Shown here: one piece after another, positions 31,950 to 45,292 of the stretch | How positions within the stretch are numbered: the first letter of the stretch is position 1 | Layout of the letters: each line of letters opens with the position of its first letter | Assembly (NCBI GenBank): GCA_946800325.1 | Contig: OX326960.1 | Location: forward strand, 10,762,893 to 10,826,892 | Direction of reading: 5' to 3' | Source of the DNA: Luzula sylvatica | Lineage: Eukaryota > Streptophyta > Magnoliopsida > Poales > Juncaceae | DNA length: 64,000 nucleotides | Made by a program: the position numbers and the translations under genes | The notes under the pieces: model-generated | The model's input: the letters and a program-made list of their open reading frames with translations, nothing else | The model's database searches: none | Told to the model about the DNA's origin: nothing

Positions 31950-34900
31950 GATATGTCCAGACATTATATATGGTCCAGACATTACAAGTCGGACTATCAA
32001 TTTTAAAGAAAAAGAATAATGCACCTATTGTAAAAGAAAATTGGGTGGCCATGATATCCGAGGCCAATAAGGCCGGAGATGGTGGGACTTAGTGCATTGA
32101 CTCAGGCGCCACCCGGCATGTCTGCAAAGACAGAAGTCTATTTAAAACCTATGAGCCGGTAGAATCAGGAACTGTCTTATATATGGATAATTCATTCACT
32201 GTGTCAGTCACTGGCAAAGGAACTTGTGAGATTGGATTTACATATGGAAGAATGCTATTGTTACATGATGTTTATCATGTTCCAGATATTATAAAAAATC
32301 TCGTATCAGGTGGATTAATTAAGTTTGATTTCAAACTTGTTTTGGAGGTAGATGAATTTATTCTATCGAAGTACAATAAATATATCGGGAAAGTTTACCT
32401 ATGTGATAGAATGTCCTAACTTAGCGTAAAGAGTAATGATGTTTCAATTTATATGGTTGATTCGCCTTGTATGTGGCACAATCGTCTTGGACATGTTAAT
32501 TTTCGTAAAATGCAGGAAATGGTAAAACTTGATTTAATTTCATCTTTTGATAAGAATATAACAAGTTGTCAGACTTGTAAACTTACAAAAAATACTAAAA
32601 AGTCATACTCAGCGGTAACAAGATGTTCAAACTTACTTGAGCTTATACACTCTGATGTATGTGATTTTCATAGCACACCAACTATTGGTAGAAAGAAATA
32701 TCTTGTTACATTTATCGCTGGTCATTCACAATATTGTTATGTGTATTTATTGAAATCAAAAGATAAAGATTTAGAAAAGTTTCAAGTTTACAAAATCGAA
32801 GTTGAATTACAGATTGAAAACTCTATCAAGTGTTTGAGAACTGATAGATGGGGTGAATATTATGATCCCTATTATTTTGAATCAAAAGGCATTGTCCATC
32901 AGATAACTACACCTTACTCACCAACAAAATGGTGTAGCGGAAAGAAAAAATAGAGTCCTGACATAAATGATAAATGCAATGATATCTAATTTTTGTTTAG
33001 GACAAGATTTTTGGGGGAAAGATGCGTTGACAGCATGTCATATTTCAAATAGAGTCACTACCAAAAACAATAAAGTCACACCATATGAATATTTCAAGAA
33101 AAGAAAATCAAACTTGAATTATTTCAAAGTTTGGGGTTGTCGAGCAATTGTCAAATTGCCTGAACCGAAAAAGAGATAATTGGGTGAAAGAGGAATTGAA
33201 TGTATATATATATTTGGGTTATGTCCAAAATAGCAAAACATGTAGGTTCGTGGTAGTTGAACCAAATGATTCAATAAATATAAATTCAATTATTGAATGA
33301 AGAGATGCTATATTTTCTGAAAATAGATTTGGTTCAATTCCTAGGTCCAACTTACAAGACTTCAACAATGAGAAAGTCGAAAATACCGAACCAAGGAAAA
33401 ACAAAAGAATTAGAAAGAAAACGATTTTGGACCAGATTTATTTATATATCTAGTTGAGGGTACTAGAAATTCTGTCAAGAAAGAAATTCAATACTGTTTC
33501 AATACAGATGGAGATCCTATGTGCCTTAATGAAGCAATTAAATTGAATGATACCATATTTTGGAAAGAGGCAACTCATAATGAAATGGATTCAATCCTCG
33601 AAAACAACACTTGGGTGTTGGTGGATCTTCCGCCCGGTTGCAAACCAATCGGTTGCAAATGGATATTCAAAAAGAAAATGAAGATGGATGGAACAGTTGA
33701 TAAATATAAAGCAAGACTGGTTGCGAAAGGTTTTACTCAAAGAGAAGGTATCGATTATTTTGATACCTATGCACCAGTGGCTCAGATCGCAACAATCAAA
33801 AGGTTAATTGCATTGGCAACATTGCATAATTTGGTCCTTCATCAGATGGATGTGAAAACAGCTATTCTATATGGTAATTTAGAAGAAGAGGTATACATGG
33901 AACAACCTGACGGGTATGTATTTCCTTGGTCAAGAAAACAAGGTATGTAAACTTGTTAAGTCATTATATGGACTAAAACATGCGCCTATAAAATGGCATG
34001 AAAAATTTGACCAAATTCTATTAATGAATGGATTCACAATAATGAATCGGATAAATGCATTTATTGCAAATTCAATAATAACAAAGGTGCCATCAATTCT
34101 TGTATGTAGATTACATGTTGATATTTGGCACTGATTTGGATATATAATAGAACATACAAAATTATTTTTCTCAAAATTTTTTGATATGAAAAGATATGGG
34201 TGTTACGGATGTTATACTTGGAATAAAATTTATTAGAAATAGTAACAACATAATTTTATCTCAATCACATTACATTGAAAATATATTAAATAAATTTGAG
34301 TACATGGATTGTACTCCGGTAGCAACACCATATAACAATGGTAGAGTTGTGAATCAATTAGGATGTGCACATATAATTGGATGCTTAATGTATGCTATGA
34401 CGTGTACCAGACCTGATATTGCTTTTCCAATTAGTAAAGTAAGTCGGTACACAAGTAATCCAAATAATTTACACTTGAAAGCATTACATAGAATACTGAG
34501 ATATTTAAAGAAGACCATAAATTATGCTATTTCTTATAATGGCGATCCTTCTGTTTTAGAAGGACACAGTGATGCTAGTTGGATAATAGATATAGAAGAC
34601 CATGCTTCAACTATTGGTTGGGTATTTACACTTGCTGGCGGGGCTGTGTCTTGGAAATCTAAGAAAACTACATGTATTGCAGATTCAACTATGGATGTTT
34701 AATTTATAGCATTAGAATCAGCAAGTAGAGAAGCAGAATGGCTTCGTGAAATGTTATCATAAATACCATTAGTGCCAAAACCGATTCTGCCTGTATCAAT
34801 ATATTGTGATAATCAAACCACACTATCTAGAGCATATAGTTAAATATATAATGGTAAGTCTCGACATATTGATCGAAGACACAATATGGTGAGATAGTTA

Positions 34901-35020
34901 ATTACTAGTGGAGTAATTAGTATTGACTTTGTAAGATCTCACCAAATGATATGTTAACAAAACCTCTTGCAAGAGATATGTTGTACAAAACAACTAAAGG
35001 GATGAGACTTAATCCCATAT
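31950..35020 (+). pseudogene. Decayed Ty1/copia pol (plus strand)
   Basis: Domains can be followed in pieces. The protease CIDSGATRH is near 32095. GAG-pre-integrase and integrase (WHNRLGHVNF; SDVCDFHSTP) lie at 32453-32953, with integrase continuing to 33179. Reverse transcriptase (GCKWIFKKKMKMDG, KARLVAKGFTQ) lies at 33519-33950, and RNase H (SDASWIIDIEDHAS) near 34570-34700. Stops and frameshifts separate the parts. At about 34103-34114 the catalytic YVDD reads YVDY, which would abolish polymerase activity. The gag region is missing. The LTR fragment just before it may be the result of an insertion or recombination. Confidence 0.85.
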
Positions 35021-36340
35021 AAGAATATCACATATAACAAAACTTCAACTAAACATTTGGTACAGCGTCAGATCTTTAGTTCAATGATCGATTTTCTTAA
35101 ACTTGTGATGCAAGCACTTTTGTAAAAATCTTCTATCCCAGGAAATAAGTGCTTGGACCGTAATATAAAAAGGGAAGGATGATCACAAGCTCTTAATAGA
35201 CCTATTTTAAAGTGTTTTAATTACGGGACACTTGTGAGTCTACCTATGTGGATGAGAAGTGGGACCGCTTCTTGGAGTCAGGGTTTAACTCTTACAACAT
35301 CCATGAAACAAGATATAGACGCATGGCCATTAGCGCGTCGGAAATATAAACACCTATTAGGATATGAGATTATATGTGTGAGATATATCCGGTTGGTCAA
35401 ATAGGATATTTAGTTCAAAGACTTGCCTACTAGATTATTTTGATTAACTCTTATAAATTATCACTAAGTAATGGTTCAAATCGAGAGATACATTTATTTA
35501 TGCACAGAAACTCCAAAACTATCAAAGATACGTAAAAATATTTTATTTTCTTTTATTTCGAAAATGGCGGGACAATGTTAATGATTTTCAAAATAAATTT
35601 TATTTTTAATAAAATAAATTATGTTTTAGATATTTTATTTTAGAAAATTAACAAGATTTATTTGACTTGTATATTTATAATCTATTAATGACATGGTTAT
35701 AATGCCATAAGCATCATAGTGAAATTTAGATGATATTATGTGTCATCTTATAAAATATATATATAAGACATTATGTGTCATCATATTAATAATGTACAAA
35801 TTATGTGTCATGAAATGAGATGTAAGAACATGCACGGTTACACTTGTATGGGTATGTGTGATGAAGAAATATTGAACTTACACATGTATGAGTATGTGTC
35901 ATGACATGAATGCAAGTTAACATGAAAGGTTACACATGCATGACCATGTGTCATAATATGTCATGTTTAATTCTACAATAGATAAGCCATGACTTGAGAA
36001 AAGATGTAAGAGAAGAAAGAGAAAATCATACCAAAAATACAAGAAAGAAAGAGAAAGAAAGAGAGAAAATAAGAGATACAAGTCTCGTACTTATCTCTTA
36101 ATTTTCTTACATATCCACTTCGAACAAATTATTGCAGAATTTGTTTGGCAAGTTTTACGATAGTCTTGATATTTTCGAGTAGGTATTTGGGTCCGATTTC
36201 GTTTGTGCAAACGCAGTCAGAAAGGCTACTGTATCCTGGAAGGCTATTCGTAAGACCCGGTGCACACCAAATAATATAATTGGTGTTGACGAATAAGTGT
36301 TTAGGGGCAGCGACATTGTAACGCGAATATTAGCCATCTC
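35021..36340 (+). mobile_element. Copia 3' non-coding region and probable 3' LTR
   Basis: A purine-rich GGCGGGACAA tract at 35567-35576 precedes TGTTAATGATTTTC, a plausible LTR start. The LTR end near 36300-36340 is not resolved, since no second copy or target duplication is visible. The block has a GA-rich run near 36040-36080 and no coding frame. Confidence 0.5.
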
Positions 36341-36487
36341 TAATTACCATTCTCTCTAAATTATCCACTTACCATCTTTAAGTGTCATTATCTCAGATGT
36401 ACCAAATTACCCACCAACAAATTTGAATGAGTATAAATATATATTTTAATATTTTTGTTGATTTCATATGATATGCTTTGTACTATG

Positions 36488-36592
<105 letters not shown>

Positions 36593-36593
36593 T

Positions 36594-37130
36594 GCTAGGT
36601 CACATGGGAAACACTCTTGTTTGGCCAACTCGGCCAAGAACGTGTATTTCTCACAATCTATACACGAAAATAAATTTCCAACCGAATAGATATGTTATAT
36701 ATCACTTGAGAATGTTATAGATTTAATTTCATGAAAAATAAATATTTTTATCATATCCATCATGATACGTAAAGATATCGACGGTCCATAATATTTACGA
36801 CACGATTCAACATCAAAAAAATTTCAAAATTCGAATTTTTTGTATTGGATTTAATTTAAATTGGATAGATAGACTTAGGAAAAAGTTTTACTTTGTTTCG
36901 AGTTTTCTTTTTTGAAAATCCAAAAAATTACCAAAATGAACGGTTGTGAAAATATGTTATCCATTTTGTTAGATTGAAAAATGAAAATGATGTAAAATTT
37001 ATTCTACGACCTATCTAGATGATATAAAACATATCTATACGGTTAAGATTTAATTTTGATATTTATATTATGAGAAATAAACGATGTTGACCGCATAAGC
37101 CAAGCAAGGATGTTGTCCATTGAACCTAGC
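36594..37130. mobile_element. MITE family C, complete copy (537 bp)
   Basis: Left end GCTAGGTCACATGGGAAACA and inverted right end GCTAGGTTCAATGGACAACA, followed by matching CTTG-TTGGC blocks, form long inverted arms. TA repeats flank both sides. The copy at 24019 is a half. Confidence 0.8.
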
Positions 37131-37205
37131 CATATATATATGAAATGTTAATAAATGTTTGATAACTCATTATAATAACCACGACATATACGAACCATGT
37201 ATACA

Positions 37206-38319
37206 CAGGGCCGACCCAGTATGTTGGCCCGAGAGGCAAATGTCAAAGGCCACCAAATTTGAAAAGACCACAATTTCTTTTTAGTATATCATATATTAGC
37301 CCAGTACAGTATTTTGTGGCCCAAACAAGGTTTTTTCATGGAAAGAAGAAAGAGGACTTCATCTCCATCCCATGCGTGCCCAAGAACTGAAGAAAGGCTG
37401 GCAAGAGTGCGACTGCGAGGCGGAATTCTGAGCGTGGTGTTTAGGGATTCTGGCGCGGTTTTCTGGTGCGGGCAAGGTCACTGGCGCGATTTTCTGGTGC
37501 GGGTTTTCTGACGTGGTTTTCTAACGCGGGCTTCTGCGTTTAGGGTTTTTGCGTATTTCTGGCGACGGGTTTGAGTGAATTTCTTGCGGCTGGAAGGAAT
37601 TTCTTGTTTGGTTTGGTGTTATTCCTCGAATTGGGCTTATTTCTCCCGAATTATTAGTCTTCAACTCTAATTTCTTTTGAATAGTGCTTCTTTCTTCAAT
37701 TGGACTCCAATTTCTCCTCAATTATACTAATTGTGCATAATTGAACTTCAATTTGACTTGATTTCGATTCTAATTTCTGAATTTTTTGGTTAGTGATTAA
37801 TTTTTGCATTTGACTCTTATTTGATTCATATAGTTTAGTATTTTAATTATGCTATTTGTGTAAATTGTGTTGTACTTGTAGAAATCATGCCGCATAAACG
37901 AATTCATGTGTCGGGACACATGAGACGATGAAAGACAATCAATGCGATGCGGCGACATAAAGGACGACGTGGCAGTGGCGCTGCTCAGTTCTGGACAGAA
38001 TATGACGCTAGGAGACGACGTGACTGGATGGCCCTGCTGCTCCTCGATTCTTGCTAGGAGAAGAGACGAGCGACAAGATGGCCCGGCTCCTGCTCGATTT
38101 TTGCTGCACAAGAACTGGCCAACCCTACTACTCGGCAAAATTTAGAGTTTATAGCATAATTGCGAAAAAAATAACCAGTATTTTCGCATATTGCATTTAA
38201 ATTCAATGTTTGATTTGCAAGAAATAATTGTATTTAATTTAAAACTAATATACTTTTTTTATTTCGAGATATTCTCATAATATTTGTCAAAGGCCTCCGA
38301 AAACGCCGGGCCGGCCCTG
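37206..38319. mobile_element. hAT-type non-autonomous element (1114 bp), 8-bp target duplication
   Basis: Ends CAGGGCCGACCC and, inverted, CAGGGCCGGCCC are typical plant hAT termini. A second inverted pair lies inside (TGTCAAAGGCC on both sides). The 8-bp repeat TGTATACA flanks it exactly (37198-37205, 38320-38327). The interior has GC-richer pockets (37310-37560, 37900-38140) that may be captured host sequence. No transposase domain is seen. Confidence 0.93.
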
Positions 38320-38557
38320 TGTATACAAAGGGTAGATATCGCAGTCTAAGGGAATGTAAGCAAGAAAAGTCTCAAACTTTGAAGATTACTAATCTTGTTT
38401 TTCTACGTCATAACGCAACAAATTTCCATCATCAATCATTTGAGTACTGGTGAGAATCTTGACTTTTGAAAAGTATTAGTTGACAATCAAAGATAATTCA
38501 TTTTCAGCCACCTCAAATATCTACACAACAAATAATGGGAACAGAGAGAGAACTACA

Positions 38558-40641
38558 ATGGAGCACTCAGGAGTCACGATCTATGTTATAATCTCGTGCG
38601 TTGTTGCTGCCACCGGAGGCCTACTCTACGGATATGATCTCGGCATTTCAGGCGGACTGTCTTCCATGGAAGTATTCCTACACAAATTCTTCCCGAAATT
38701 ACTAAAAGAAATGTCCGGACATTCAAAAAAGAGCAACTACTGCAAGTATAATAGCCAGGTTTTGACGCTTTTCACATCGTCTCTTTATCTTGCCGGTGTT
38801 CTTGCCACCATTCCTGCTGCTTGGGTCACAAGAAAAGAAGGCAGGCGTGTCTCCATGCTGATAGGGGGCGCCACGTTTCTCGTGGGTGCTCTTATTGGTG
38901 GATTTTGGACGTGATATTGACATGATAATTGCAGGCCGCGTTCTCCTTGGTGTTGGTGTTGGTTTTTTCAATCAAGTAGCAAAAATATTTAAATTTCATT
39001 TTTCGGAAAATTGGCATAATTTCCTCTTTTTTTAGGCAGTTTCAGTGTACCTTTCTGAAATGGTGCCACCGAAATTCCATGGTGGTATCAACAATGCATT
39101 CCCTGCCTGGGTTGCTCTCGGAATCCTTCTTGCAAATCTCATTAATTATGGAACTCAAAAGTTGCGATCAAATTTAAGATGGCGACTCACTTTCTTCCTC
39201 GGCGCATTTCCTGCTTCGATTCTATTTTTCGGAACTCTCTTTATACCCGAAACACCCAATAGTATAATGCAATGAACAAAAATCCAAGAGAATGCAAGAA
39301 AACTACTTGAAAAATATGCGGAACCACTAATGTAGAACAAGAGATAAATGATATAACTATTGCGAGTACAATATCAAATCCTCATGCAATTTTTCAAAGA
39401 AAATACATTCCCCAAGTTGTCATGTTAGTTTTCATAGATTTCTTTCGCCAAGCGAATGGAATTACCGTCATAACTTTTTATTCACCAATTATATTTCGAA
39501 CAATCGGTTTCGGAGAGAGCTCCTCTCTCCTTGCAGCCGTGATCATAGGCGTAATCAAAACCAGCTAAATATTTATTTATGTTTTTTAGTAGATAGATTA
39601 GGAAGGCGTACTTTATTTATTATAGGGAGTGTCATAATGTTCGTAACTCATATGTTAGTAGGGATTATACTATTAAGTCTAACTTGGTGATCAGGGAGGT
39701 ACAAGTCTGCGATATGCATATACTGTGGTGGTACTGATATGTGTATATGTCGGAGGTTTTCATATTTCCTGGGGTCTACTCGCATGGTTGGTGCCTAGCG
39801 TGATCTTGCCTCTTGAAATCAGATCAACTGGCCAAAGTCTGGTTGTTGGAGTTGGCATGTTATTCCAACTAGAAATATTTCTCGCGCTTCGCTGCGATAT
39901 TTCAAAATCTTTTATGATCATAAAATAATAATTTTATCTAAAACGTTACAAGTACAAATCAAACTTTTCAATTTTATCCAAATGTTAATTAAAAAAAAAC
40001 TCTGATATGAAATAGTCTCACAAGTATTACGTAATAAATACAAATTTTTTTCCTCCTGAAAGCATATCATATGTTCCAAAAGAAAAATTCAAATGTTTTA
40101 TTTAGAATATCAGACATGTGAAATAAAATAAAATTCTAAAAAAGGCAAACAAAAAAACATAAAAGACGCAACTTGGTACCAATCAAAACTGTTATAATAA
40201 GCACAAAAAACGCAACTTCGTACATAGACGCATAAAAGACGTAGCCTGGTAAAAAAAAAAAAAAGTGAACAGTAAAAGTACGAACAGTAAATTCGGTGAA
40301 CAGTACCCTGCGAATATTTCGGTGAACAGTACCGCTGAAGAGGAGAACAGTAGCGGGTGACGTGGCCTCCTGATTTGGCTCCAAAGTGAGGTAAATTTAA
40401 TGGGAGGGATAAATTTATTCTAGCACAGATGTTGCTTACTATGTTGTGTCATATGAAATCAGGCGTGTTTTTCTTCTTCGGAGGCTGGGTGTTGGTTATG
40501 ACGATTTTTGTGATTTTGTTGCTGCCCAAGACGAAAAAATTACCTGTTGAAAAAATGGAGAAGGTTTGGGACGAACACCGGTTCTGGAAAAAATGGGTTG
40601 AAGAAAAAAAAGTACAAGAGGTGAATGTGACTACTTCGTAA
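38558..40641 (+). pseudogene. STP-type sugar transporter copy 2, broken by stops, frameshifts and a Helitron
   Basis: The copy starts ATG at 38558 (MEHSGVTIYVI) and follows the family sequence. A frameshift near 38903 gives a stop. The intron site and exon-2 start (about 39037, VSVYLSEM) are still visible. TGA replaces an arginine codon near 39273. More stops and indels lie near 39315, 39567 and 39687. A 541-bp Helitron splits the segment GVGMLFQ-FILAQ at 39868/40410. The end (PKTKKLPVEKM...EHRFWKKW) finishes at 40641. It cannot encode a transporter. Its flanks match copies 1 and 3. Confidence 0.93.
39869..40409 (-). mobile_element. Non-autonomous Helitron, family 1, copy 2
   Basis: Minus-strand 3' end GCAGCGAAGCGCGAG...CTAG abuts host A on the plus strand. 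The start TCCCTCCCATTAAATTTAC is at the right, before host T. TGAACAGTA motifs recur near 40266-40340. It shares ends and body with 14275-15009 and has a sharp left boundary in coding sequence. Confidence 0.88.
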
Positions 40642-40679
40642 AAATTTGAATAAATGTCTTGTATATTTTATATATCATT

Positions 40680-41100
40680 TATAAACAAAACTTATCAGAA
40701 AATATACTATATGTGAAAATTCAATGGTCATTTATTTTTTTATTTAGGAAGAACTAATTTACATGATTAAAAACAAGCTTAGCTAATTATGTCTACTTGT
40801 TTAAAAATATAATTTTAGTTTCCGATTGAACATGCAAAAGGCGAAATTGAATTTTGAACTCTGGAATAAATTTCTCGAGAGACCATTTGAGTGCATATTA
40901 TTTTTTAGGAAAAAAACAAGCGCGATACGTGCTCGATCCAATAATTTTTTATAAAAAAAAATTGAAATTTTACATCGGTAACCTTATTTACATACGTTCC
41001 TAAAATAAACCCTACATCATTTCCTCTACTTCAATTCCAATTAAATCTTTGATACAACTCGCTAGTAGAGCATGCATCCTACCTATTTGAGTGCATATTT
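40680..41100. repeat. Duplicated transporter 3' flank (copy 2)
   Basis: It matches the non-coding blocks after copies 1 and 3, up to CATGCATCCTACCTATTTGA. Confidence 0.85.
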
Positions 41101-41790
41101 ACTCTTCTTCACGGACAACAATGCACGCATGTTTGAAGGATTCAACAGAACAATGGCTAGAGAGTTTGAGATGACCGATATTAGTCGCATGTTTTACTAT
41201 CTTGAGATTGAAGATCTAGCAAGATGAAACTACGGAGAATTATGTTGACAACATATCGACTATTGCACTCGCAAAAAATTTGGTGTTTCATGATCGAAAC
41301 AAACACATTGATACAAGGTATCATTTTGATTTGAGATTGTGTTGCAAATGATGAGGATAAGGTGAAGTATGTGAAGATTCAAGATCAAACTGCGGATATC
41401 TTCACGAAGTCGCTCAAACATGACATTTTTATCATGTTCTGGAAGATGCTTGGAGTAACAAGGAATTAAGTTTAAGAGTAAGTGTTGAATATTTATATAA
41501 AGTTAATATTAATTAGATGCATGCTTGGATATTTATTATGTAAGTGTGAAATGTTATGTTCATATTGAGAGTTGTAATACATTGAATTATGGATCATGTA
41601 CTTGGAAATAAGTGTACTTGGATCAATTGCATTGAATTATGGATTATGTACTTGGAAATTAGTGTGGGTTACTGGTTATGAGTATATGTGATTTATGTAT
41701 ACATGAAACACTTAGCCTATAAATAGAGATCCATTTGTGTTTGTAAGAGACAAGAGAAATAGAAATAAAACAATTATTAAGAATTATGGA
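41100..41790 (+). pseudogene. Copia relic: RT/RNase H end plus LTR start
   Basis: Translation in shifting frames gives reverse-transcriptase pieces (MFEGFNRTM, EFEMTDISRMFYYLEIE) and an RNase H end (HDRNKHIDTRYHF, near 41297-41335; ADIFTKSLKHD from about 41393). A purine tract and TGTTGAATATTTATA near 41482 mark a probable LTR start, and a TATAAATAG box lies at 41719. The 5' part is lost. It interrupts the duplicated transporter flank. Confidence 0.75.
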
Positions 41791-43900
41791 GTTTGTTCTC
41801 TGCTCCTCCGTCGTCTTCTCCGTCGGGGCTGGTAGCTGTCCAAGAAGCATCGTCCGTTCTCCGTCATGGCTAGGGTGAATCGTGTCCGAAAAAGTCCTCG
41901 TCGCTGAGTTTCGTCCTCGTCACTTCTCCGTCTCTTCATCGCTGAGTTTCTTCCAGCATCGAAAAAGGCTAGCGTTCCTCCATTACTCACGAAGAGTCTA
42001 GGGTTTCTCCATTATTGTCGAAAAAGCTAGGTTTTCTCCATTAATGACGAAGAAGGTAGGGTTTCTTCCCCTGTATTCCTGAATTTAATAGGTAATTTGA
42101 AAGTGGTTTGTTGAATTAACGGTTAATTTGGACTGATCTTGGCTGATTTGTGCAATTTTAGGTTTGTTTAGGTCTCGAGATTGACTGTCAATGCCGGTGG
42201 TGGATGTGGTGGTGGAATCGGTGGTGGATTGAATAGAATGGGTACGAGGTGAACGGTTAATGGAGTCGTGTCGAAGAAGGTGGCTCCGAAAGCTTCTGTC
42301 GTCCTCTCTGGTTTCTCTGCTAGGATTTGTTGCTAGGTCGAAGAAGGTTCTCTGCTAGGTCTATGCTAGGCTTCGCTCCCGTCGTGATGTCGAAGAAGGT
42401 TCTTCCTCCAAATTGTTGTCGTGTCGAAGAAAGTTCTCTGCTAGGTCTCGATTTTTAATAGTTTATTCTTAATTGTTTGGTGAATTAACTGTTAATTTGG
42501 ACTGATTCTTGCTTATTTTTTCTTTTTGAGATTTGCATCGGTACCAGGACTGATTAATAATGACCAAGAAAAACAGACTGGTACGGTTCTTTTCCTGGTT
42601 AATTCAAGTTTCGATTAATATCCACTCGACTTTGATTTTCACGTTTGTTTCAGGTTAATTCAAGCTTCGATTAATATCCACTGGACTGGTACCATATCTG
42701 TTCTTGGTTAATAGAGGCAGCGCGTGGTGATGATGTGGCGGTGGATGATAATGCTGGTACCAGGTTAATTCAAGCTTCGTATTGTATTAATTCAAGCTGG
42801 ATAATAATTCGTCGAGTTGGATAATAATTTGTATTGTATTAATTCAAGCTCGAATGGATATTATTGTATTGTTTCAATTTGTCGAGTTGTGGAGTGGATG
42901 ATTAATTTTGTAAAATTAGTTATTAATTTGTTGCCGACTGGATAGTAATAATTGTGTATTGATTTATTTTTGTTAATTGTATTAATAATAATTTTAGGAC
43001 TGGTACTCTTCGATTAACGATGTTGAAACCCAGCGCCCAGACGCCTCTCCATTAACGACGGAAAACCCGATTTTGGATTGTAATATTTGAACTTTCAATT
43101 TGCAGTGATCGTAATTTTATTTTCAGACTTTTTTGCTTTCGATTTGAGATTGCAATATTTGAGCTTTCGATTTGTCGAGTTTACGATTGTGTCGTGTAGT
43201 TGTTGTGTCGAAATTTGTAATTGTTATAAAAGTTTTGTTGTGTTTTTGTTGTGTGGAACTTGGATTTTAATTGCAAGAACATTAACAAAGTTTCTGTCGT
43301 GTCTGGATATTAATTTAGAAAAAAAAATGAAATTGGATTCTAAAAATTCTAAAAATTATTAATAAAACATGCTAATTTAGATTGTAAAAAAATAATCACT
43401 TCATTAATTAGTTTATATTTTATAATAAGCAAGTTAAACATTTTCTTGGATGAATATTAATTTAGAAAAAATATGTTCAATCACAATATGGATTAATTGA
43501 ACATGCTTAGTTTATATTTTTATATTTTTAGATTCTAAAAATATAACATAATTAGTTTCCCTATATTTTATATTAATGAATTAGTTAATCACTTCATTAA
43601 CAAAAAATAAATAAATAAGAAACTTAAACATTGGATTTTATGAATATTAATTTAGAAAAAATATGTTCAATGTGAATATAGATTAATTGAACATACTTAT
43701 TTATGAATTTAATTAATAATTAACAGTTAATTAAATTACATAAATAATTGAATATAACATGTGTAAATGAACATATGTGTTAATGTTTGTATTTCTTAAT
43801 ATAAAATAATTATGTTGATAACTATGTTGATGAAAAAGGTAATCAATGATTATGATAATTGTTAATGAAGTGATTAACTACAAATGTCCCATGCTCCCTG
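41790..43900. other. Non-coding, with degenerate short repeats
   Basis: 41790-42470 is GC-richer with recurring CTAGGGTTTCTCCATTA and TCGAAGAAGGTTCTCTGCTA motifs. 42590-42860 repeats GGTTAATTCAAGCTTCGATT-type units. 43380-43900 is AT-rich with a repeated ATATTAATTTAGAAAAAATA segment. No convincing coding frame or transposon end was found. Confidence 0.5.
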
Positions 43901-44059
43901 CATTAACACCCCACATGAGGCTTCCTCGAAAAGACACTACAAATATCTCATGTATTAACACTCATACACAGCTTCCTTGAGAAGCATCCCCGAAGTACAC
44001 CCTCATTAACACCAAGACATAAGCATGATTCAATCATGAATGTCACGGAGAAAGATAGG

Positions 44060-44062
<3 letters not shown>

Positions 44063-44136
<74 letters not shown>
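44063..44136. repeat. (TA)n microsatellite
   Basis: A TA run directly left of MITE family A copy 3. Confidence 0.95.
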
Positions 44137-44138
<2 letters not shown>

Positions 44139-44394
44139 AGAGTTCTATCATACACCCTTTTACAAGGGTATTTTGGGTATTTTAGCAATTAATTATATTT
44201 GTAAAAGGGTGTATCATAAAATTTATCTTTTATGGAAATTTTAGTTTAAATGAACAACAAAAAATTCCAATTTAGTTAAACATTAATTGATAAATATATT
44301 TGATATCTTACCTTAAATATTCATAAATGGATAATTACTCCAAATACCCTTGAAAATAGGTGTATGATAAGGAAAAGGGTGTATGATAGAAGCT

Positions 44395-44397
<3 letters not shown>
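44137..44397. mobile_element. MITE family A, copy 3
   Basis: Ends GGAGAGTTCTATCATACACC and, inverted, GGGAGCTTCTATCATACACC are the best preserved of the three copies. TA microsatellites lie on both sides (44063-44136, 44398-44457). Confidence 0.9.

Positions 44398-44457
<60 letters not shown>
44398..44457. repeat. (TA)n microsatellite
   Basis: A TA run directly right of MITE family A copy 3. Confidence 0.95.
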
Positions 44458-44460
<3 letters not shown>

Positions 44461-44576
44461 TCATATCTTACGCGGGTGGGTCAGGTATTTGGAGCAAGCA
44501 TTTGTGCAGAGGACTCTCGGCAAAGTGCAAAGTTCCACTACTTTGTTTTTTTAATTTCGACAAATGCAAGTTGTAA
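44458..44576 (+). other. Short cysteine-containing frame, possible gene relic
   Basis: After the microsatellite an open frame encodes about 39 residues with four cysteines (HLC, AKC, LLC, DKC) to a TAA at 44576. It has no start of its own outside the TA run and no clear family match. A decayed last exon of a small cysteine-rich peptide is possible; chance is equally possible. Confidence 0.2.
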
Positions 44577-44721
44577 CATAATGAATACAAAATAATACAT
44601 GTTCATCTTCTCTCGGTTTTAATTTATACTTTATGTTGATTTTGTTGGATATGGTATGTCATTACCGGTATAAATAAAACTATGAAAATGTTAATAAATG
44701 TTTGATAGCTCATTGTATAAT

Positions 44722-45052
44722 GGGGTTATATATTCAACCCCCAAACCTCACTTCATCACCCTTGATGATGTGAAAATAATGGTTAAATTGATTAATTAGT
44801 ATTATTAATTGATTTAATAAATAATTTAATCAATTATTTAATTAAATTGACACGTCAATCAACATATATTAATATTAACATATTAAAATTATTAATGTGT
44901 TAATTAAACATGTCAATTAACAATTAATTATGTCAACGATCATACAAGTCAATTCATTTAATTTATTTTTACCAACTCATCAATAGTGTTGGTTGGGGAA
45001 CCAAGTATATTTTCGCGTTGGGGTGAGTTTGGGGAACCAAGTATATTTTCCT
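44722..45052. mobile_element. MITE family D, copy 1
   Basis: Left end GGGGTTATATATTCAACCCC and inverted right end GGAAAATATACTTGGTTCCC, then CAAAC-TCA on both sides. The matching flank before transporter copy 2 (37160-37180) lacks it. The interior is AT-rich with ATTAATTGA repeats. Related to 50967-51283. Confidence 0.75.
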
Positions 45053-45292
45053 TTCAATAATAGCCACGACATAAATGAGCCTTTTTTATATAGGGTAAAC
45101 GTCTCTAAATGTCCATATGTACCATTTAGTTAGAGGAGAGCACAGTCTAAGATATGCAAACTTAATTAATTAATTAATTTGAGATTGTTTAAAAACTGTT
45201 CAAAATTTTTGTAACTCAACCACAAGAATTCCAATAGTATATAGCTTTTCTCTCCCCCTTACTTCCACATAAATATTTATACAAGAAAAATA

